The notes under the pieces: model-generated
What the model was told of the DNA's origin: nothing
The model's database searches: none
What the model saw: the letters and a program-made list of their open reading frames with translations, nothing else
Assembly: GCF_900112205.1 (NCBI RefSeq)
Contig: NZ_FOKW01000002.1
Location: 1 to 64,000, forward strand
Length of the DNA stretch: 64,000 bases
Reading direction: 5' to 3'
From: Natronobacterium haloterrestre
Lineage (GTDB): Archaea; Halobacteriota; Halobacteria; Halobacteriales; Natrialbaceae
Made by a program: the position numbers and the translations under genes
Part shown: positions 1-8,654 of the stretch, in pieces
Layout of the letters: each line of letters opens with the position of its first letter
How positions within the stretch are numbered: the first letter of the stretch is position 1

Positions 1-46
1 TAAATATCCGTATTGTTACCGAACGTGGACTGTGTCGGCGGTGTCG

Positions 47-84
47 GATTCACGCCCGTCCTGAAGGACGGGATTCTCTCCTTG
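47..84 (-). repeat. IS605/IS1341-type end (copy A) inside vapC
   Basis: A minimal version of the end at 8485-8565: a perfect stem CCCGTCC-tgaa-GGACGGG (55-72) flanked by GATTCACG and ATTCTCTCC, the same flanking words as copy B. It sits exactly where vapC loses PIN homology. By the spacing of copy B, an associated tnpB start would lie beyond the left edge of the window on the minus strand. Confidence 0.55.
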
Positions 85-223
85 AAGAAAGATAGTCGCT
101 CACGTACGGTTGGCCGAACTCCCCGTCATAAACTGCCTCGAGTGCATTGCTCGCTGCGCCGTGTCTCGATGCATCCAGATCGTGATCCGCATACAGAACG
201 CCAGTATCGATACAGATCGTCAT
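50..223 (-). pseudogene. Truncated VapC-like PIN-domain toxin
   Basis: Begins MTICIDTGVLYADHD, the usual PIN-domain start with the first catalytic Asp (D6), and keeps PIN-like sequence to about residue 45 (YVSDYL). It then runs into the hairpin end of an IS605-type element and stops after 57 residues. Complete VapC proteins are about 125-140 residues, so the other catalytic acids are missing. The ATG overlaps the vapB stop (ATGA), as in intact vapBC operons. By family, VapC is a Mg-dependent RNase, but this copy should be inactive. The 3' remnant may lie beyond the left edge of the window. Confidence 0.7.
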
Positions 224-495
224 CCGTAGAGCACGTCGTCGATATCGCTCTCGTCCGTCTCGACACCGGAGTGGTACCGATCGCGGCGCATGGCCGCTTT
301 TTCCTCTTCCGAGAGCGGTACTGCCGACTTCCGGAATGAATCGATCACCTCGTCGCGCGATTCGTACGCGTCGTCGATGAGTCGTGTTAACAACTCCTGC
401 TGTGTCACGCTGCGCCCCGTCTGCAGTCGAATCTCCGCCTGGAGTTCCTCGAGACGGGACTTCGCGTCTTCGTGTACTTTGACCGCCGTCGTCAT
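220..495 (-). CDS. VapB-like antitoxin
   Basis: A 91-residue acidic protein starting MTTAVKVHEDAKSRLEELQ, matching haloarchaeal VapB antitoxins: an N-terminal DNA-binding and dimerisation segment, then an acidic C-terminus that would wrap the toxin (DESDIDDVLYG at the end). It overlaps the truncated vapC start by four bases, so the two were one operon. With the toxin gene broken the antitoxin is orphaned, although it could still neutralise a related VapC elsewhere. An inverted repeat just upstream is a plausible autoregulatory operator. Confidence 0.75.
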   Translation of the reverse strand: MTTAVKVHEDAKSRLEELQAEIRLQTGRSVTQQELLTRLIDDAYESRDEVIDSFRKSAVPLSEEEKAAMRRDRYHSGVETDESDIDDVLYG

Positions 496-501
496 GTCTT
501 T

Positions 502-519
502 CAGTTACATCCGTAACTG
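502..519. promoter_or_regulatory. Inverted repeat upstream of vapB, candidate operator
   Basis: A perfect 7-bp inverted repeat with a 4-base spacer (CAGTTAC-atcc-GTAACTG) lies 7 bp before the vapB ATG. A further CAGTTAC half-site occurs at 567-573. VapB proteins usually repress their own promoters through such palindromes. The role is inferred. Confidence 0.45.
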
Positions 520-937
520 GGTAAACGTTTCCACGAGTAGATGCGGACTGTCTCAGGGCTGGAGATCAGTTACCCTTCGTTACACAAACCCGAAAAGTGT
601 TGATGCGACGAAACGACGGATGAGGGTCTGTCTCGACATGGATCCGAACACTGACGCGTTTCACAGTCCTGGCAACGAGATCCGTCGGTTACTGTTGTAT
701 CCGTATGAGGGCAGATTGTGATGTCTGAAGTGGTCGTTGCAACGATACGACTCCCGTCATTCGTCGCAGGGGTACGAGCGACTTTGCAGTAGTCACCCCG
801 TGTTCGTTCCTCGGTTCCGCCCCTGTCGGAACGTTCGTCCTTCGCAGGAAGGGCGGGATTTTCTTACCGATAGAGGAGAGACTAACTGTCTCTCGTCTTC
901 GTTCACGAACCCGCGGTTCAGATAGAACGACAGACAA
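520..937. other. Gene-free region with IS-end remnant
   Basis: No convincing coding sequence on either strand; open frames here lack haloarchaeal codon bias and family resemblance. The stretch holds the second CAGTTAC half-site near 567 and a degenerate IS605-type end at 791-866. It is probably a decayed accessory pocket between the toxin-antitoxin pair and the taxis genes. Confidence 0.5.
791..866 (-). repeat. Degenerate IS605/IS1341-type end (copy C)
   Basis: About three quarters identical to the element end at 8485-8565. It keeps an inner GTTCCG/CGGAAC stem, the string CTTCCTGCGAAGGACGA on the minus strand and the outer AAGGGCGGGATT arm, but its distal arm has lost the complementary CCCGCCC. 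No tnpB is attached, so this is a solo or decayed end. Confidence 0.55.
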
Positions 938-1801
938 TCACTTGCTATTCATCGCTTCGCTCGCGATATTCCGCCCGCGTGGCTTCAAGGCGACTTCGCG
1001 CCGAACCCGAACCTCCTCTAACACGTCCAGTTCGATCAGCCGCTCGTAGATCTCCTCGACCTCGTCGACGTCCATGTCCAGGAACTCGGGCACTTCGAAC
1101 GGCGACACGCCGGAGTAGATCGCCATCAGTACTTCCTCTTCTTTCCCGGAGAGTTCGATCTGGGAGGCGTTCTTCTCGGCCCCCCTATCGAGCACCGACT
1201 TGAGGATCGCACAGTTCTGTGCGCCCCCCGAGAGGTACGTCTGGACGCTCGAGCCGTCCTCGGTGTGTTCGGCCTCGATCACGGGCCGCTCTTTTGAACG
1301 GATCGTCCGTTCGTCGCTCTCGACGGTCCCGACGTCGTCGACCTCGATCTGGACCAGCGAGCCGGACTCGACCGCGAAGTTCGCGACGCCGTCGTTGATC
1401 TTCACGCGGGCCTTCTCCCAGGAACTGTCCTGAACGACGCCGCCTTTCACGGCGGGGTGTTTGATCAGGACGATCTCGCCGTCCAGGATCGCCTTCTGGA
1501 TCTGGAGTTCGAACTCCTCGACGTCGCCCATCGAGACGAGGAAGACGTCGGCCCCGTAGTTGATGCTGATGTAGTCCGAGACCTTCGCGACGGTCTGGTT
1601 GACGTCGTACCGCCCGCGGATCGACTGGATCTCCGACAGCGGGATCGTGTGTTTCCCGTCGTTGCTCGCGATCACGATCCGCTTGTTCGAGAGGATGATC
1701 CGGCCGTTGGACCAGTCGGTATCCGACAGCTTCCGGCCGTCCCGCATCACCTGGGTGAACTGCCCGGTGACGTCCGCGAGTTTCTGTTCGGACTTGCTCA
1801 T
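938..1801 (-). CDS. cheF: Taxis protein CheF (DUF439 family)
   Basis: This 287-residue protein begins MSKSEQKLADVTGQF and matches archaeal CheF. In Halobacterium, CheF proteins bind Che proteins (CheY, CheD, CheC2) and connect phosphorelay output to the archaellum motor. An N-terminal beta-rich half (RIILSNKRIVIASNDGK) is followed by a C-terminal winged-helix-like segment from about residue 220. Its start overlaps the stop of the HEAT-repeat gene by four bases, so the pair is co-transcribed, as with neighbouring OE2401F and OE2402F in Halobacterium. No other che or archaellum genes are in the window. Confidence 0.88.
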   Translation of the reverse strand: MSKSEQKLADVTGQFTQVMRDGRKLSDTDWSNGRIILSNKRIVIASNDGKHTIPLSEIQSIRGRYDVNQTVAKVSDYISINYGADVFLVSMGDVEEFELQIQKAILDGEIVLIKHPAVKGGVVQDSSWEKARVKINDGVANFAVESGSLVQIEVDDVGTVESDERTIRSKERPVIEAEHTEDGSSVQTYLSGGAQNCAILKSVLDRGAEKNASQIELSGKEEEVLMAIYSGVSPFEVPEFLDMDVDEVEEIYERLIELDVLEEVRVRREVALKPRGRNIASEAMNSK

Positions 1802-3060
1802 GCGAAGTCACCACTCGGCATCCCCGCGCCGCCGAGTTTCGATAGTGCGGAGAACCCGCGTTTACGCAGTCGGTCGCTCTCCGTCCGGTCGACGAACCCC
1901 GCGAGCCTGTTGCGGGACGTCTCCGTCCCGATCTTCCCCAGGACGAACAGCGCCTTCACGCGGGCCTCCTCGTCCCGGGTGTCGTCTTCCACCAGATCGA
2001 GCAGCCGTTTCTCGAGGTCGCTACCGTCAAGAAGGGAGAGGCTGGTCGCGGCGAACTTCGAGGTCATCTCGTCGTCGTCGGCCAGCGTCTCGATCAACGC
2101 CTCCTGGGCCTCGCGTTCGTAGTCGTCGTTGGCGACCCGGCCCAGTAGCCACGCCGCGTTGCGCCGCTGGGCGGTCTCCGTACTCTGATCGAGGATGTCG
2201 ATCAGCGGCTGGACGACCTCCGTTTCGGTGACGGCCTCGAGCTCGCCGACGATCTTCTCCCGGATCTGGTGGCTGGCGTCGGCCGGTGCCTCCGAGAGCA
2301 GTTGCACGAGCGAGAACATCGCCGTCCGGCGGACGGTATCGGACTCGTCCCGCAGCGCCTCCGCGAGGACTTCGACGGCCTCGATGCTCCCCAGCCGGCC
2401 GAGCGCGTCGACGGCGATCCGGCGGAGCCGCTCGTCGTCGGCGTCGGCGACGTCTACCAGTTCCCGAAGGGCGTTGTTCGTCCCGATATCGGCCAGCGCG
2501 TAGGCGACCTCGATGCGGACGCCGTAGCGGTCCTCGTGTAATCGGTTCGTCAGCGCCGGCACGCACTCGGGCGCGCCGATCCGCCCCAGCGCACGCGCGA
2601 CTCGTTTTCGAACACGGGGGTCCGAATCCTCGAGTCGCTCCACGAGGGGTTTCATCACGTTGTCCTCGCCGATCCGGCCGAGACCCGTGGCGGCGGCCAT
2701 CCGGAGTTCGGGCCGGTCGGCGGTCAGTCCCTGGGCCAGCACTTTCGCCTTCTTCCACTCGGCGACGCCGTCGATCTGCTGGCCCGACTCCTCGCCGATG
2801 AACGTCTCGAGGGCCTCCTGTCCGTACTGGTCTAGGGCGTCGATGGCCGCCGCGCGGACTTCCTCGTCGTCGTCGTCCTGGGAGGCGGCCACGAGCGCGT
2901 CGACGACGTCCGCTCGCGGGTATCGCGTATCGTCGGTCTCGCTTTCCAGACTCCCCAGGATCTCCGCGGCCCGCCGCCGGACGTTCGAATTCGAACTCTC
3001 CTCGAGAACCTCGACGAGTCGTTCGAATTCCGCGTTGCGCTCGAGTTCGAAGAGGGACAT
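1798..3060 (-). CDS. HEAT-repeat taxis accessory protein
   Basis: A 420-residue protein built almost wholly of PBS-type HEAT repeats of about 30 residues (recurring VRRRAAEILG, MAAATGLGRIG, VRKRVARALGRIG, LRRIAVDALGRLG), which form a right-handed alpha solenoid for protein binding. HEAT proteins are found in many pathways. Its place directly upstream of cheF and overlapping it points to the Halobacterium taxis partner OE2401F, which interacts with CheF and Che proteins. No signal peptide or membrane segment. The gap at 3061-3308 upstream probably holds its promoter. Confidence 0.8.
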   Translation of the reverse strand: MSLFELERNAEFERLVEVLEESSNSNVRRRAAEILGSLESETDDTRYPRADVVDALVAASQDDDDEEVRAAAIDALDQYGQEALETFIGEESGQQIDGVAEWKKAKVLAQGLTADRPELRMAAATGLGRIGEDNVMKPLVERLEDSDPRVRKRVARALGRIGAPECVPALTNRLHEDRYGVRIEVAYALADIGTNNALRELVDVADADDERLRRIAVDALGRLGSIEAVEVLAEALRDESDTVRRTAMFSLVQLLSEAPADASHQIREKIVGELEAVTETEVVQPLIDILDQSTETAQRRNAAWLLGRVANDDYEREAQEALIETLADDDEMTSKFAATSLSLLDGSDLEKRLLDLVEDDTRDEEARVKALFVLGKIGTETSRNRLAGFVDRTESDRLRKRGFSALSKLGGAGMPSGDFA

Positions 3061-3308
3061 TGTTCTAGATCACCGTTCCCGTCACCGCATCCATCCCGGT
3101 CTTCACCGCAGTTCGGGACGGAACGAAACTCTCGGGGGAGTTACGGGCTCCCGTCCGTACCGGATCGGTAGCGACCGCTGAATATTCACTCTTCCTGTCC
3201 GGTTTCGTTCCGGCCCGACACGTGGGAACCGTCTGCGGTTCACCGGTCACAGATCGGCAGGCCTTCCCCGAGCGAATGCTGGGGGCTTCGTCGGGGCCGG
3301 AGCGACGC

Positions 3309-4010
3309 CTACTCGTTCTCGTCGCCGTCGTCACGTTCCTCACCGTCCTCCGTATCCGTCGTCGGGGCGCTTTCGTTGCCGTCGCCGAGAACGGCCTCGG
3401 AGTCGTTGTCACCTCCGTTTTCGGAAGCGCCCCGTTCGCCGTCCTCGTACACCATCGTCGTGACGATCTGGTTCCAGAGCTGGAGATCGCCGACCTCGTC
3501 GTTGAGGTGGCGTTCCGCCCACTGCGAGTTGACACCCCACCCTTCGACCTGTCCGTCGAACCGATCCAGTACCTCCGTGTACAGGTGGTTGACGTCCGAG
3601 CCACGATCCACGAGCCCTTCGCTGAACACGCGGTAGATCAGTGCGACCTCTTCGTCGGATTCCGCCCGGTTCTCGGCGGTCGACTCGTAGAACAGGATCA
3701 GATCGTTGTCTTCGGTATCGTGGTACAGTTCGTCGACGACGATGCCGTTCTTCTCGAGGAGGAAGTAGAACTCGCCGGGGGTCGCTTCGGGATCGTCGCC
3801 GGGGTCTTCCGGCGATACTTCGACTCGCGTGTCGTCCAGATTCAGCGCCGAGTCCAGACACCCCGCCGTCGCTCCGACCGAAACGGCTGCGGCAGTGGCA
3901 AGGACACGCCGGCGTGTCGGTCGGCCGTCCGGTTCGGTATCCGTCGGCGAGCGGTTTCCGGGTTCGCCGCCGTCGCTTTCTTCTATCGAGCACCCGCGAC
4001 CCGTAGTCAT
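3309..4010 (-). CDS. Tat-exported lipoprotein of unknown function
   Basis: I chose the ATG at 4010 (233 residues); the longer frame would need a TTG. Residues 30-55 are a twin-arginine signal (TRRRVLATAAA) ending in a lipobox (TAGC), so the mature protein should be a lipid-anchored surface protein cleaved before Cys. The mature domain (about residues 70-185) has FYFLLEKNGIVVDELYHD and VNSQWAERHLN, typical of a haloarchaeal lipoprotein family without assigned function. The last 45 residues are low-complexity acidic (Asp, Glu, Gly, Asn). It is divergent from the large surface protein gene across an AT-rich shared promoter region at 4011-4148. Confidence 0.75.
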   Translation of the reverse strand: MTTGRGCSIEESDGGEPGNRSPTDTEPDGRPTRRRVLATAAAVSVGATAGCLDSALNLDDTRVEVSPEDPGDDPEATPGEFYFLLEKNGIVVDELYHDTEDNDLILFYESTAENRAESDEEVALIYRVFSEGLVDRGSDVNHLYTEVLDRFDGQVEGWGVNSQWAERHLNDEVGDLQLWNQIVTTMVYEDGERGASENGGDNDSEAVLGDGNESAPTTDTEDGEERDDGDENE

Positions 4011-4148
4011 CGTTACGGATGGTCTCACCAATGGGTGAAAAGCGCGTCGGCCATCGTCAAAAGTATCAAATATAGGGAATTAAATCGCCCAGAGAGTATA
4101 TTACGGGCCCCTGCAAACAGTTGCGAACACACGACCGGTGCCGTCTCG

Positions 4149-6959
4149 ATGAACGGAAACCTCTGTACTGACTCGACTGTCTCTCTCCGAACGGCGGTCG
4201 CTCGGACCGTGTTCTCGAGCGTCGTCGCCCGCTCTCTTCTCGCCGGACTCGGAATAGCAACGGGGCGGACGAACTCCGAGGACGAGGATCGGTGTCGGAA
4301 TCGGGGCCTGTCGCCTCACGGGGACCGTCGGCGCGGACAACTCCGTGGCGCGATAGCCGTTCTCTCCCTTTTCGTCGTCGTAGCTGCCGTGCTCGCCGGA
4401 GGCAGCGTCGTTCTCCCGGCCGTCGACGACCGGGTCGATACGGACCGCGAGGAACCGTCGGTGACGGGAGCGTCCCCGGCGGACGGTTCGCCCCTGACGT
4501 TCGAAACGACGGCTAGCACTTCCGACGTCTACGGCGTCACGAGCGATCCGATCAACGTTCCGTCGGGACCACCCGACGACAAACGGGTCGTCGTTCGGTT
4601 CGAAGAGGACCACGTCGTCAGCGGGTCCCTCGAGGAGGACCTCCCGCCGGAGCCGGCAATCGCCGTCAATCGAAGCGACGGGGGATACGAGGACCTCATC
4701 GTCGACGAACACGACGACTACGACCTCGAAGTCGTCCAGACGCCGGACGGCGAGGTTGCGAAAGTAAACGGCACCCGACCGGTGTACCGGGTCGACGACG
4801 ACCCCGATCTGGTCGTCCTCGACGACGAGCAGGAAGTCGTCGTCGACGAACTACAGGTAAGCCGGGAAGACGGACTGGTTCGAACCGTCGAGGGTGACGA
4901 GGTAGTCACCGTCAACGGGACGCCGATCGAGTATCCGGAGTACGACTACGTCGATCTGGGCCTCGAGATTACCGACGTCGAAAACGCCAGTGAGGGGGAG
5001 TCCATCTCCGTGGACGTCGCCGTCCACAATTCGCGGTGGGCAGATGCCACGGGAGATGATGCGAAGATGACTTTCAGCTTACACGATTCGGACGGTAATC
5101 CGAAGGATCCGGAGGAAATTGAAGACTATACTACCACTATTGATGTCGACGGAGATGGTAACTCTTCCTACACGTTCACGTACGATACAGAGCGAGACGA
5201 CAATGACTACATTTTCGAGGAGGTTCGAGTCGAGATCGAAGACCGCAACACAGACGACGTAACCGTTGACGGCGATTCCGATACTGCCTCCGTCGAAATC
5301 GGTGCTGCGGGCGCGGCGGTCTTCATTACTAACAGCACCTCGACGGTCGAAGGTGGTGAACTAAGCGTAACCGCCGATATCGACCGGTACGGAAATGAGC
5401 CAGAGGGGTCACAAACCTATCCGATCAGTCTATTTATCGACGGTGCAGAGGTCGAGACGCAAGTACACACGTTGGCTCCCGGTGGTGAAACGACGACGAC
5501 CTTCTCGTACGAAACCGATCACAATGACGTCCCCGAGACCAATGTCGAAGTCTCGAGCCGTACCGATTCGGATTCGGTCGACATCCCTGTCGTCTCCCGA
5601 GAGGAACACAATCGAAGCATCGAAGCGGCGATCACGGGGACGAACGTCGACCAACTCAACCTAACCGGCGAACTCGAGGTCGACACCGCGTTCGACTACG
5701 ATGGGGACATTCCCGGAGGCGAGACGGAGTTCCAGGCGCATTTCGTGGTCAACGGGGACGTCGAAGACCGGCGAAACGTGACGCTTGCCGGTTCCGATCC
5801 GACGAACGAGACGTTCGTGTTCGCTCGCAACGAAACGCATCCGCCGATCGAGAACGTCACGATCGAAACGCCGGGCGAAGACGCGTCCGTCGAATTCGAC
5901 CGTCGGACCGACGTGACGTTTACCGACGTCACCGATCCGGCGGCACGCAACGAGACCCTCGAGGCGACGGTCTCCGTCGAAGACGTCGGTGAAACGCCCG
6001 GCCGGGACGTGCTCACGATCGAGACGACGAATCCCGTCGCCGTCGACAATGCGACACGCGAGCGGACGATCGTTCTCGAGGGTGGCGAATCGACCACCGA
6101 AACCGTGACGTTCGAACTTACCGAGGACGCGCCACCGAACCTCGAGTTACGAGCCAGCACCGGCGATGCAGTCGAGACCACGTCGGTCGAGGTCCGAGAC
6201 GACGTGTCGCGGTTCGTGGTCGAGGAGGTGACCCTCGAGGGGGCGGACGATCCCGACTCCGGACTCGACGTGACGGGAACGATCCGCAACGCGGGCGGGG
6301 TGTCGGGTGCCCAGACGGTTCAACTCACGCTCGACGGCGAACCGATCCGGACGGAGGAGATCGTCCTCGAACCGGACGAGGAGGTGACGCTGTCGGCAGG
6401 CGTGCCGACGTCCGACGAGGGGACCTATGCCTTCGGTGCGTCGACGGACGACGACGAGTACAGCGATACGTCGGTCGCGACCGCGACGCAGACGGAATCC
6501 GCACCCGACGACGAGGGGTCGTCGCTGTCGCTGCCGGTCAGCCCCGCGACGCTCCTCGTGGTGCTCGCATCGATCGCAGGGGCGATCGCGGTCGGAGCGG
6601 GCGTCATCAAGTACCGCGACGACCCGGCGACCGTCCGCGCGCGAGCGCGCCAGTTACGAAATACGGTCCTCGGTGCGGTTCCGTTCGGCGACTCGGGGAC
6701 GGTCATCGTCCAGAACGACCTGCCACGGACGTCGCTGGTCAGAGTACGAGTTCGATCCGAGAACGACGTCGTCTTCGTGGAGGATTTCGAACTCGCCGAG
6801 AACGAGCGGCGCACGTTCGACTGCCTCCCCGACGCCGAGCGGTTCGACGTCGGTGCCGGCGTCGACGACATCACCTCTCACGAGGAGACGTTCGGCGAGG
6901 GAACGGAGACGGTCGCGATCGTGCTCCGCCCGGAAGGGATCACCATCCGAGAACTATGA
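4149..6959 (+). CDS. Large CARDB-like cell-surface protein with C-terminal membrane anchor
   Basis: I start at the ATG at 4149 (936 residues), because the upstream part of the frame is antisense to the lipoprotein gene. A hydrophobic segment at about 68-90 acts as signal or anchor. Five or more Ig-like/CARDB-type beta modules follow (LTGELEVDTAFDYDG, LDVTGTIRNAGGVSGAQTV), then a TM helix at about 798-820 (LLVVLASIAGAIAVGAG), a basic stop-transfer and a roughly 100-residue cytoplasmic domain. Residues near 297-444 (nt 5040-5480) are plainly less GC-rich than the rest. The TGA stop lies in the end of the adjacent tnpB element, so the native C-terminus may be altered. Confidence 0.7.
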   Translation: MNGNLCTDSTVSLRTAVARTVFSSVVARSLLAGLGIATGRTNSEDEDRCRNRGLSPHGDRRRGQLRGAIAVLSLFVVVAAVLAGGSVVLPAVDDRVDTDREEPSVTGASPADGSPLTFETTASTSDVYGVTSDPINVPSGPPDDKRVVVRFEEDHVVSGSLEEDLPPEPAIAVNRSDGGYEDLIVDEHDDYDLEVVQTPDGEVAKVNGTRPVYRVDDDPDLVVLDDEQEVVVDELQVSREDGLVRTVEGDEVVTVNGTPIEYPEYDYVDLGLEITDVENASEGESISVDVAVHNSRWADATGDDAKMTFSLHDSDGNPKDPEEIEDYTTTIDVDGDGNSSYTFTYDTERDDNDYIFEEVRVEIEDRNTDDVTVDGDSDTASVEIGAAGAAVFITNSTSTVEGGELSVTADIDRYGNEPEGSQTYPISLFIDGAEVETQVHTLAPGGETTTTFSYETDHNDVPETNVEVSSRTDSDSVDIPVVSREEHNRSIEAAITGTNVDQLNLTGELEVDTAFDYDGDIPGGETEFQAHFVVNGDVEDRRNVTLAGSDPTNETFVFARNETHPPIENVTIETPGEDASVEFDRRTDVTFTDVTDPAARNETLEATVSVEDVGETPGRDVLTIETTNPVAVDNATRERTIVLEGGESTTETVTFELTEDAPPNLELRASTGDAVETTSVEVRDDVSRFVVEEVTLEGADDPDSGLDVTGTIRNAGGVSGAQTVQLTLDGEPIRTEEIVLEPDEEVTLSAGVPTSDEGTYAFGASTDDDEYSDTSVATATQTESAPDDEGSSLSLPVSPATLLVVLASIAGAIAVGAGVIKYRDDPATVRARARQLRNTVLGAVPFGDSGTVIVQNDLPRTSLVRVRVRSENDVVFVEDFELAENERRTFDCLPDAERFDVGAGVDDITSHEETFGEGTETVAIVLRPEGITIREL

Positions 6960-7011
6960 CATCCTCCGCGCCGTAAACGGCGCGGTTTCCTCCATGGGAG
7001 TCTCAGTCGGT
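6957..7011 (-). ncRNA. Right end of the tnpB element, candidate omega RNA 3' part
   Basis: Directly after the tnpB stop, the minus strand reads through GAGACTCCCATGGAGGAAA into a perfect 8-bp stem with loop TTTA (6966-6985) and ends AGGATGTCA. This layout (tnpB 3' end, terminal hairpin, short end string, flank as guide) is that of the omega RNA scaffold of TnpB systems. The guide would be the flank reading TAGTTCTCGGATGG, the antisense 3' end of the surface protein gene. Transcription is inferred. Confidence 0.45.
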
Positions 7012-8355
7012 CTAAGATTCCCCGGAGGCAATATTCCCGTCACGGTGGACGGTACTCGGGTCTGTGCGCTGTTCGTTGGGACTTTCGTGAGGGTGTGGTG
7101 TCCCCGACCAGTTGTGGTCGTCCCACTGGAACCGCACGGGCCGTGCCATCGGCCTGACTGCTGTCTCCGTCTGCCGCTCGAGGAACGTTGCTGACGCCGT
7201 GAGGTCGGCGTGGCCGTCGAAGCCACACTCACAGGTGAGTGTGTCCTGATGCCGTGTCGTCCGCTCTGTACTGCCACATTGCGGGCACCCTTGGCTCGTC
7301 CACGCTTCCGACCGAACTTCGACCGAGATACCGTACTCCTCAGCAGTACATGCCAGCCGGTCGGTGAACTTCTTGAACGCCCAGAAGTTGTGTGTCTTGG
7401 CGTTGGTTTCGACCGACCAATGTGTCTCGAGGACGTCGGTTAACCCGCCGATATAGACTGTGTCCACGCCCTCTGCGTACAACCGTTCAATCAGGTCGCG
7501 ACAAAGGGCTTCTTGGGCGTGGTCGCGACGGCGCGTCCGGCGTCGGTACAGTCGCCGAATCCGGTCGCTACTGTATCGACCTTCCTCAAGTTTCGACTGT
7601 AGTCGGGCAATCTCTCGCGCCGTCTCACGGAAGCGGTCGAACAACTCGCGGCCCTCGTACAGATATTGCTCGCCGGTCGTCGTGGTACAGGCGACGAGAT
7701 TGTTCGCACCGATATCCAGAGCGGCCGTTTCGTCGGCCAGTGGAGTTGCCTGTTCGTCTGAAGAAACAGTCACAGGCTGTGAAGCTTGGAAGGTGCTGTC
7801 AGTCTCGTCGTACCAGAGGTCCAACCGGCCCTGTTTCTCGTACTCGGACCAGTTCGGGTCGCCAACGATTTCTAATCGAAGGCGACTTCCCGGACTATTA
7901 TGGTTGTCTCGTAGGTCATCCCCCACGACAATCTCAAGTCGGGAACGCTCACCCCATTTGATGGAGTATGCATCGTTGCGAATGACGCCTTTGAGAATAC
8001 GTCCGTCGTCCTTGTTGCCCCGGAAGCCCGGCGGTTTGGGGTGTTCCGTAACCGAGCTGTTTGACTCGTCGTGGTGCTGCTCTTTCAGCTGGAAGAACGC
8101 TCGCCACGCTTCGCTGTTTTTCGCGATGACTTGTTGGGCGGTAGAGGCCGCGAGAACGCTTTTGTATTTGCCCTCGAGCCGGCCTGTATCGACGTTCCAT
8201 ACACTGCCCTCAAAGCCATCTTCGTCGTTATACCGCATGAGACGTTGATAGTTGACTTCGTTCCAGAGAGCGGCAGTAGCGTCCAACAGGTCCCGTAGCA
8301 CCTGCTCTCCATCGTTAGAGAGTGGTCGCACGGCGAATGTGTTGGTACGCTTCAT
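7012..8355 (-). CDS. tnpB: TnpB-like RNA-guided nuclease family protein, RuvC-II Glu not conserved
   Basis: A 447-residue IS1341-type TnpB. It has the N-terminal helical region ([16 protein letters not shown], residues 74-89), RuvC-I with D214 (ALDIGANN), the Arg-rich bridge region, the RuvC-II position at 301-305 (YIGGL), a zinc ribbon with C357, C360, C375 and C377, and RuvC-III with D384 (HADLTAS). TnpB proteins usually have Glu in a V-V-E-D-L-like motif at RuvC-II; here that place is Gly303. The protein may be nuclease-dead, or may use a Glu elsewhere (E310 in LETHW is one option). Length is normal and the frame intact. It has no tnpA partner. Confidence 0.88.
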   Translation of the reverse strand: MKRTNTFAVRPLSNDGEQVLRDLLDATAALWNEVNYQRLMRYNDEDGFEGSVWNVDTGRLEGKYKSVLAASTAQQVIAKNSEAWRAFFQLKEQHHDESNSSVTEHPKPPGFRGNKDDGRILKGVIRNDAYSIKWGERSRLEIVVGDDLRDNHNSPGSRLRLEIVGDPNWSEYEKQGRLDLWYDETDSTFQASQPVTVSSDEQATPLADETAALDIGANNLVACTTTTGEQYLYEGRELFDRFRETAREIARLQSKLEEGRYSSDRIRRLYRRRTRRRDHAQEALCRDLIERLYAEGVDTVYIGGLTDVLETHWSVETNAKTHNFWAFKKFTDRLACTAEEYGISVEVRSEAWTSQGCPQCGSTERTTRHQDTLTCECGFDGHADLTASATFLERQTETAVRPMARPVRFQWDDHNWSGTPHPHESPNEQRTDPSTVHRDGNIASGES

Positions 8356-8484
8356 CTACCAACTACCAGTTCGTTCCGTAGAAAGGTAAAGACCGCCCAG
8401 CAAGAGTGAAAGTGAAAGTGGAGTCGATGTGGTGGAGACTCGCGATCGGCAGGAAGACGACGGTATCTCAGTAGAGCAGACGCG

Positions 8485-8565
8485 ATTCACGCCCGCCCTG
8501 TTCAGTCCTCGGTTCCGACTGTGGTCGGAACACTCGTCCCTCACGAGAAGGGCGGGACTCTCTCG
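8485..8565 (-). repeat. Left end of the tnpB element (copy B)
   Basis: The outer arms GCCCGCCCT (8491-8499) and AGGGCGGG enclose an inner perfect 8-bp stem GTTCCGAC/GTCGGAAC (8512-8531). It lies about 130 bp upstream of the tnpB start, where an IS605-type left-end hairpin is expected. Related copies occur at 47-84 and 791-866. Confidence 0.6.
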
Positions 8566-8654
8566 CTGTCAAAGGTCGGACGTCCTCGAGGGAGACGCCA
8601 GTTCCCTCGCCCGTCGGAAACTCGATTTCGTCGGTTCCGGAGAACTACCGGAGT

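Larger units (their letters stand above)
6957..8565 (-). mobile_element. IS1341-type (IS200/IS605 superfamily) element with tnpB only
   Basis: The element holds one tnpB and no tnpA. In tnpB orientation its left end is the hairpin repeat at 8485-8565 and its right end the hairpin plus AGGATGTCA at 6957-6985. IS605-type elements make no target duplication, so the outer edges are approximate. Transposition would need a TnpA supplied in trans. It sits between the surface protein gene and a small zinc-protein gene. Confidence 0.75.

Noticed and set aside
3222-4148. N-terminal 309 codons of the open frame ending at 6959
   Set aside because: This part is antisense to the Tat lipoprotein gene and has no signal or domain; the ATG at 4149 is a sensible start.
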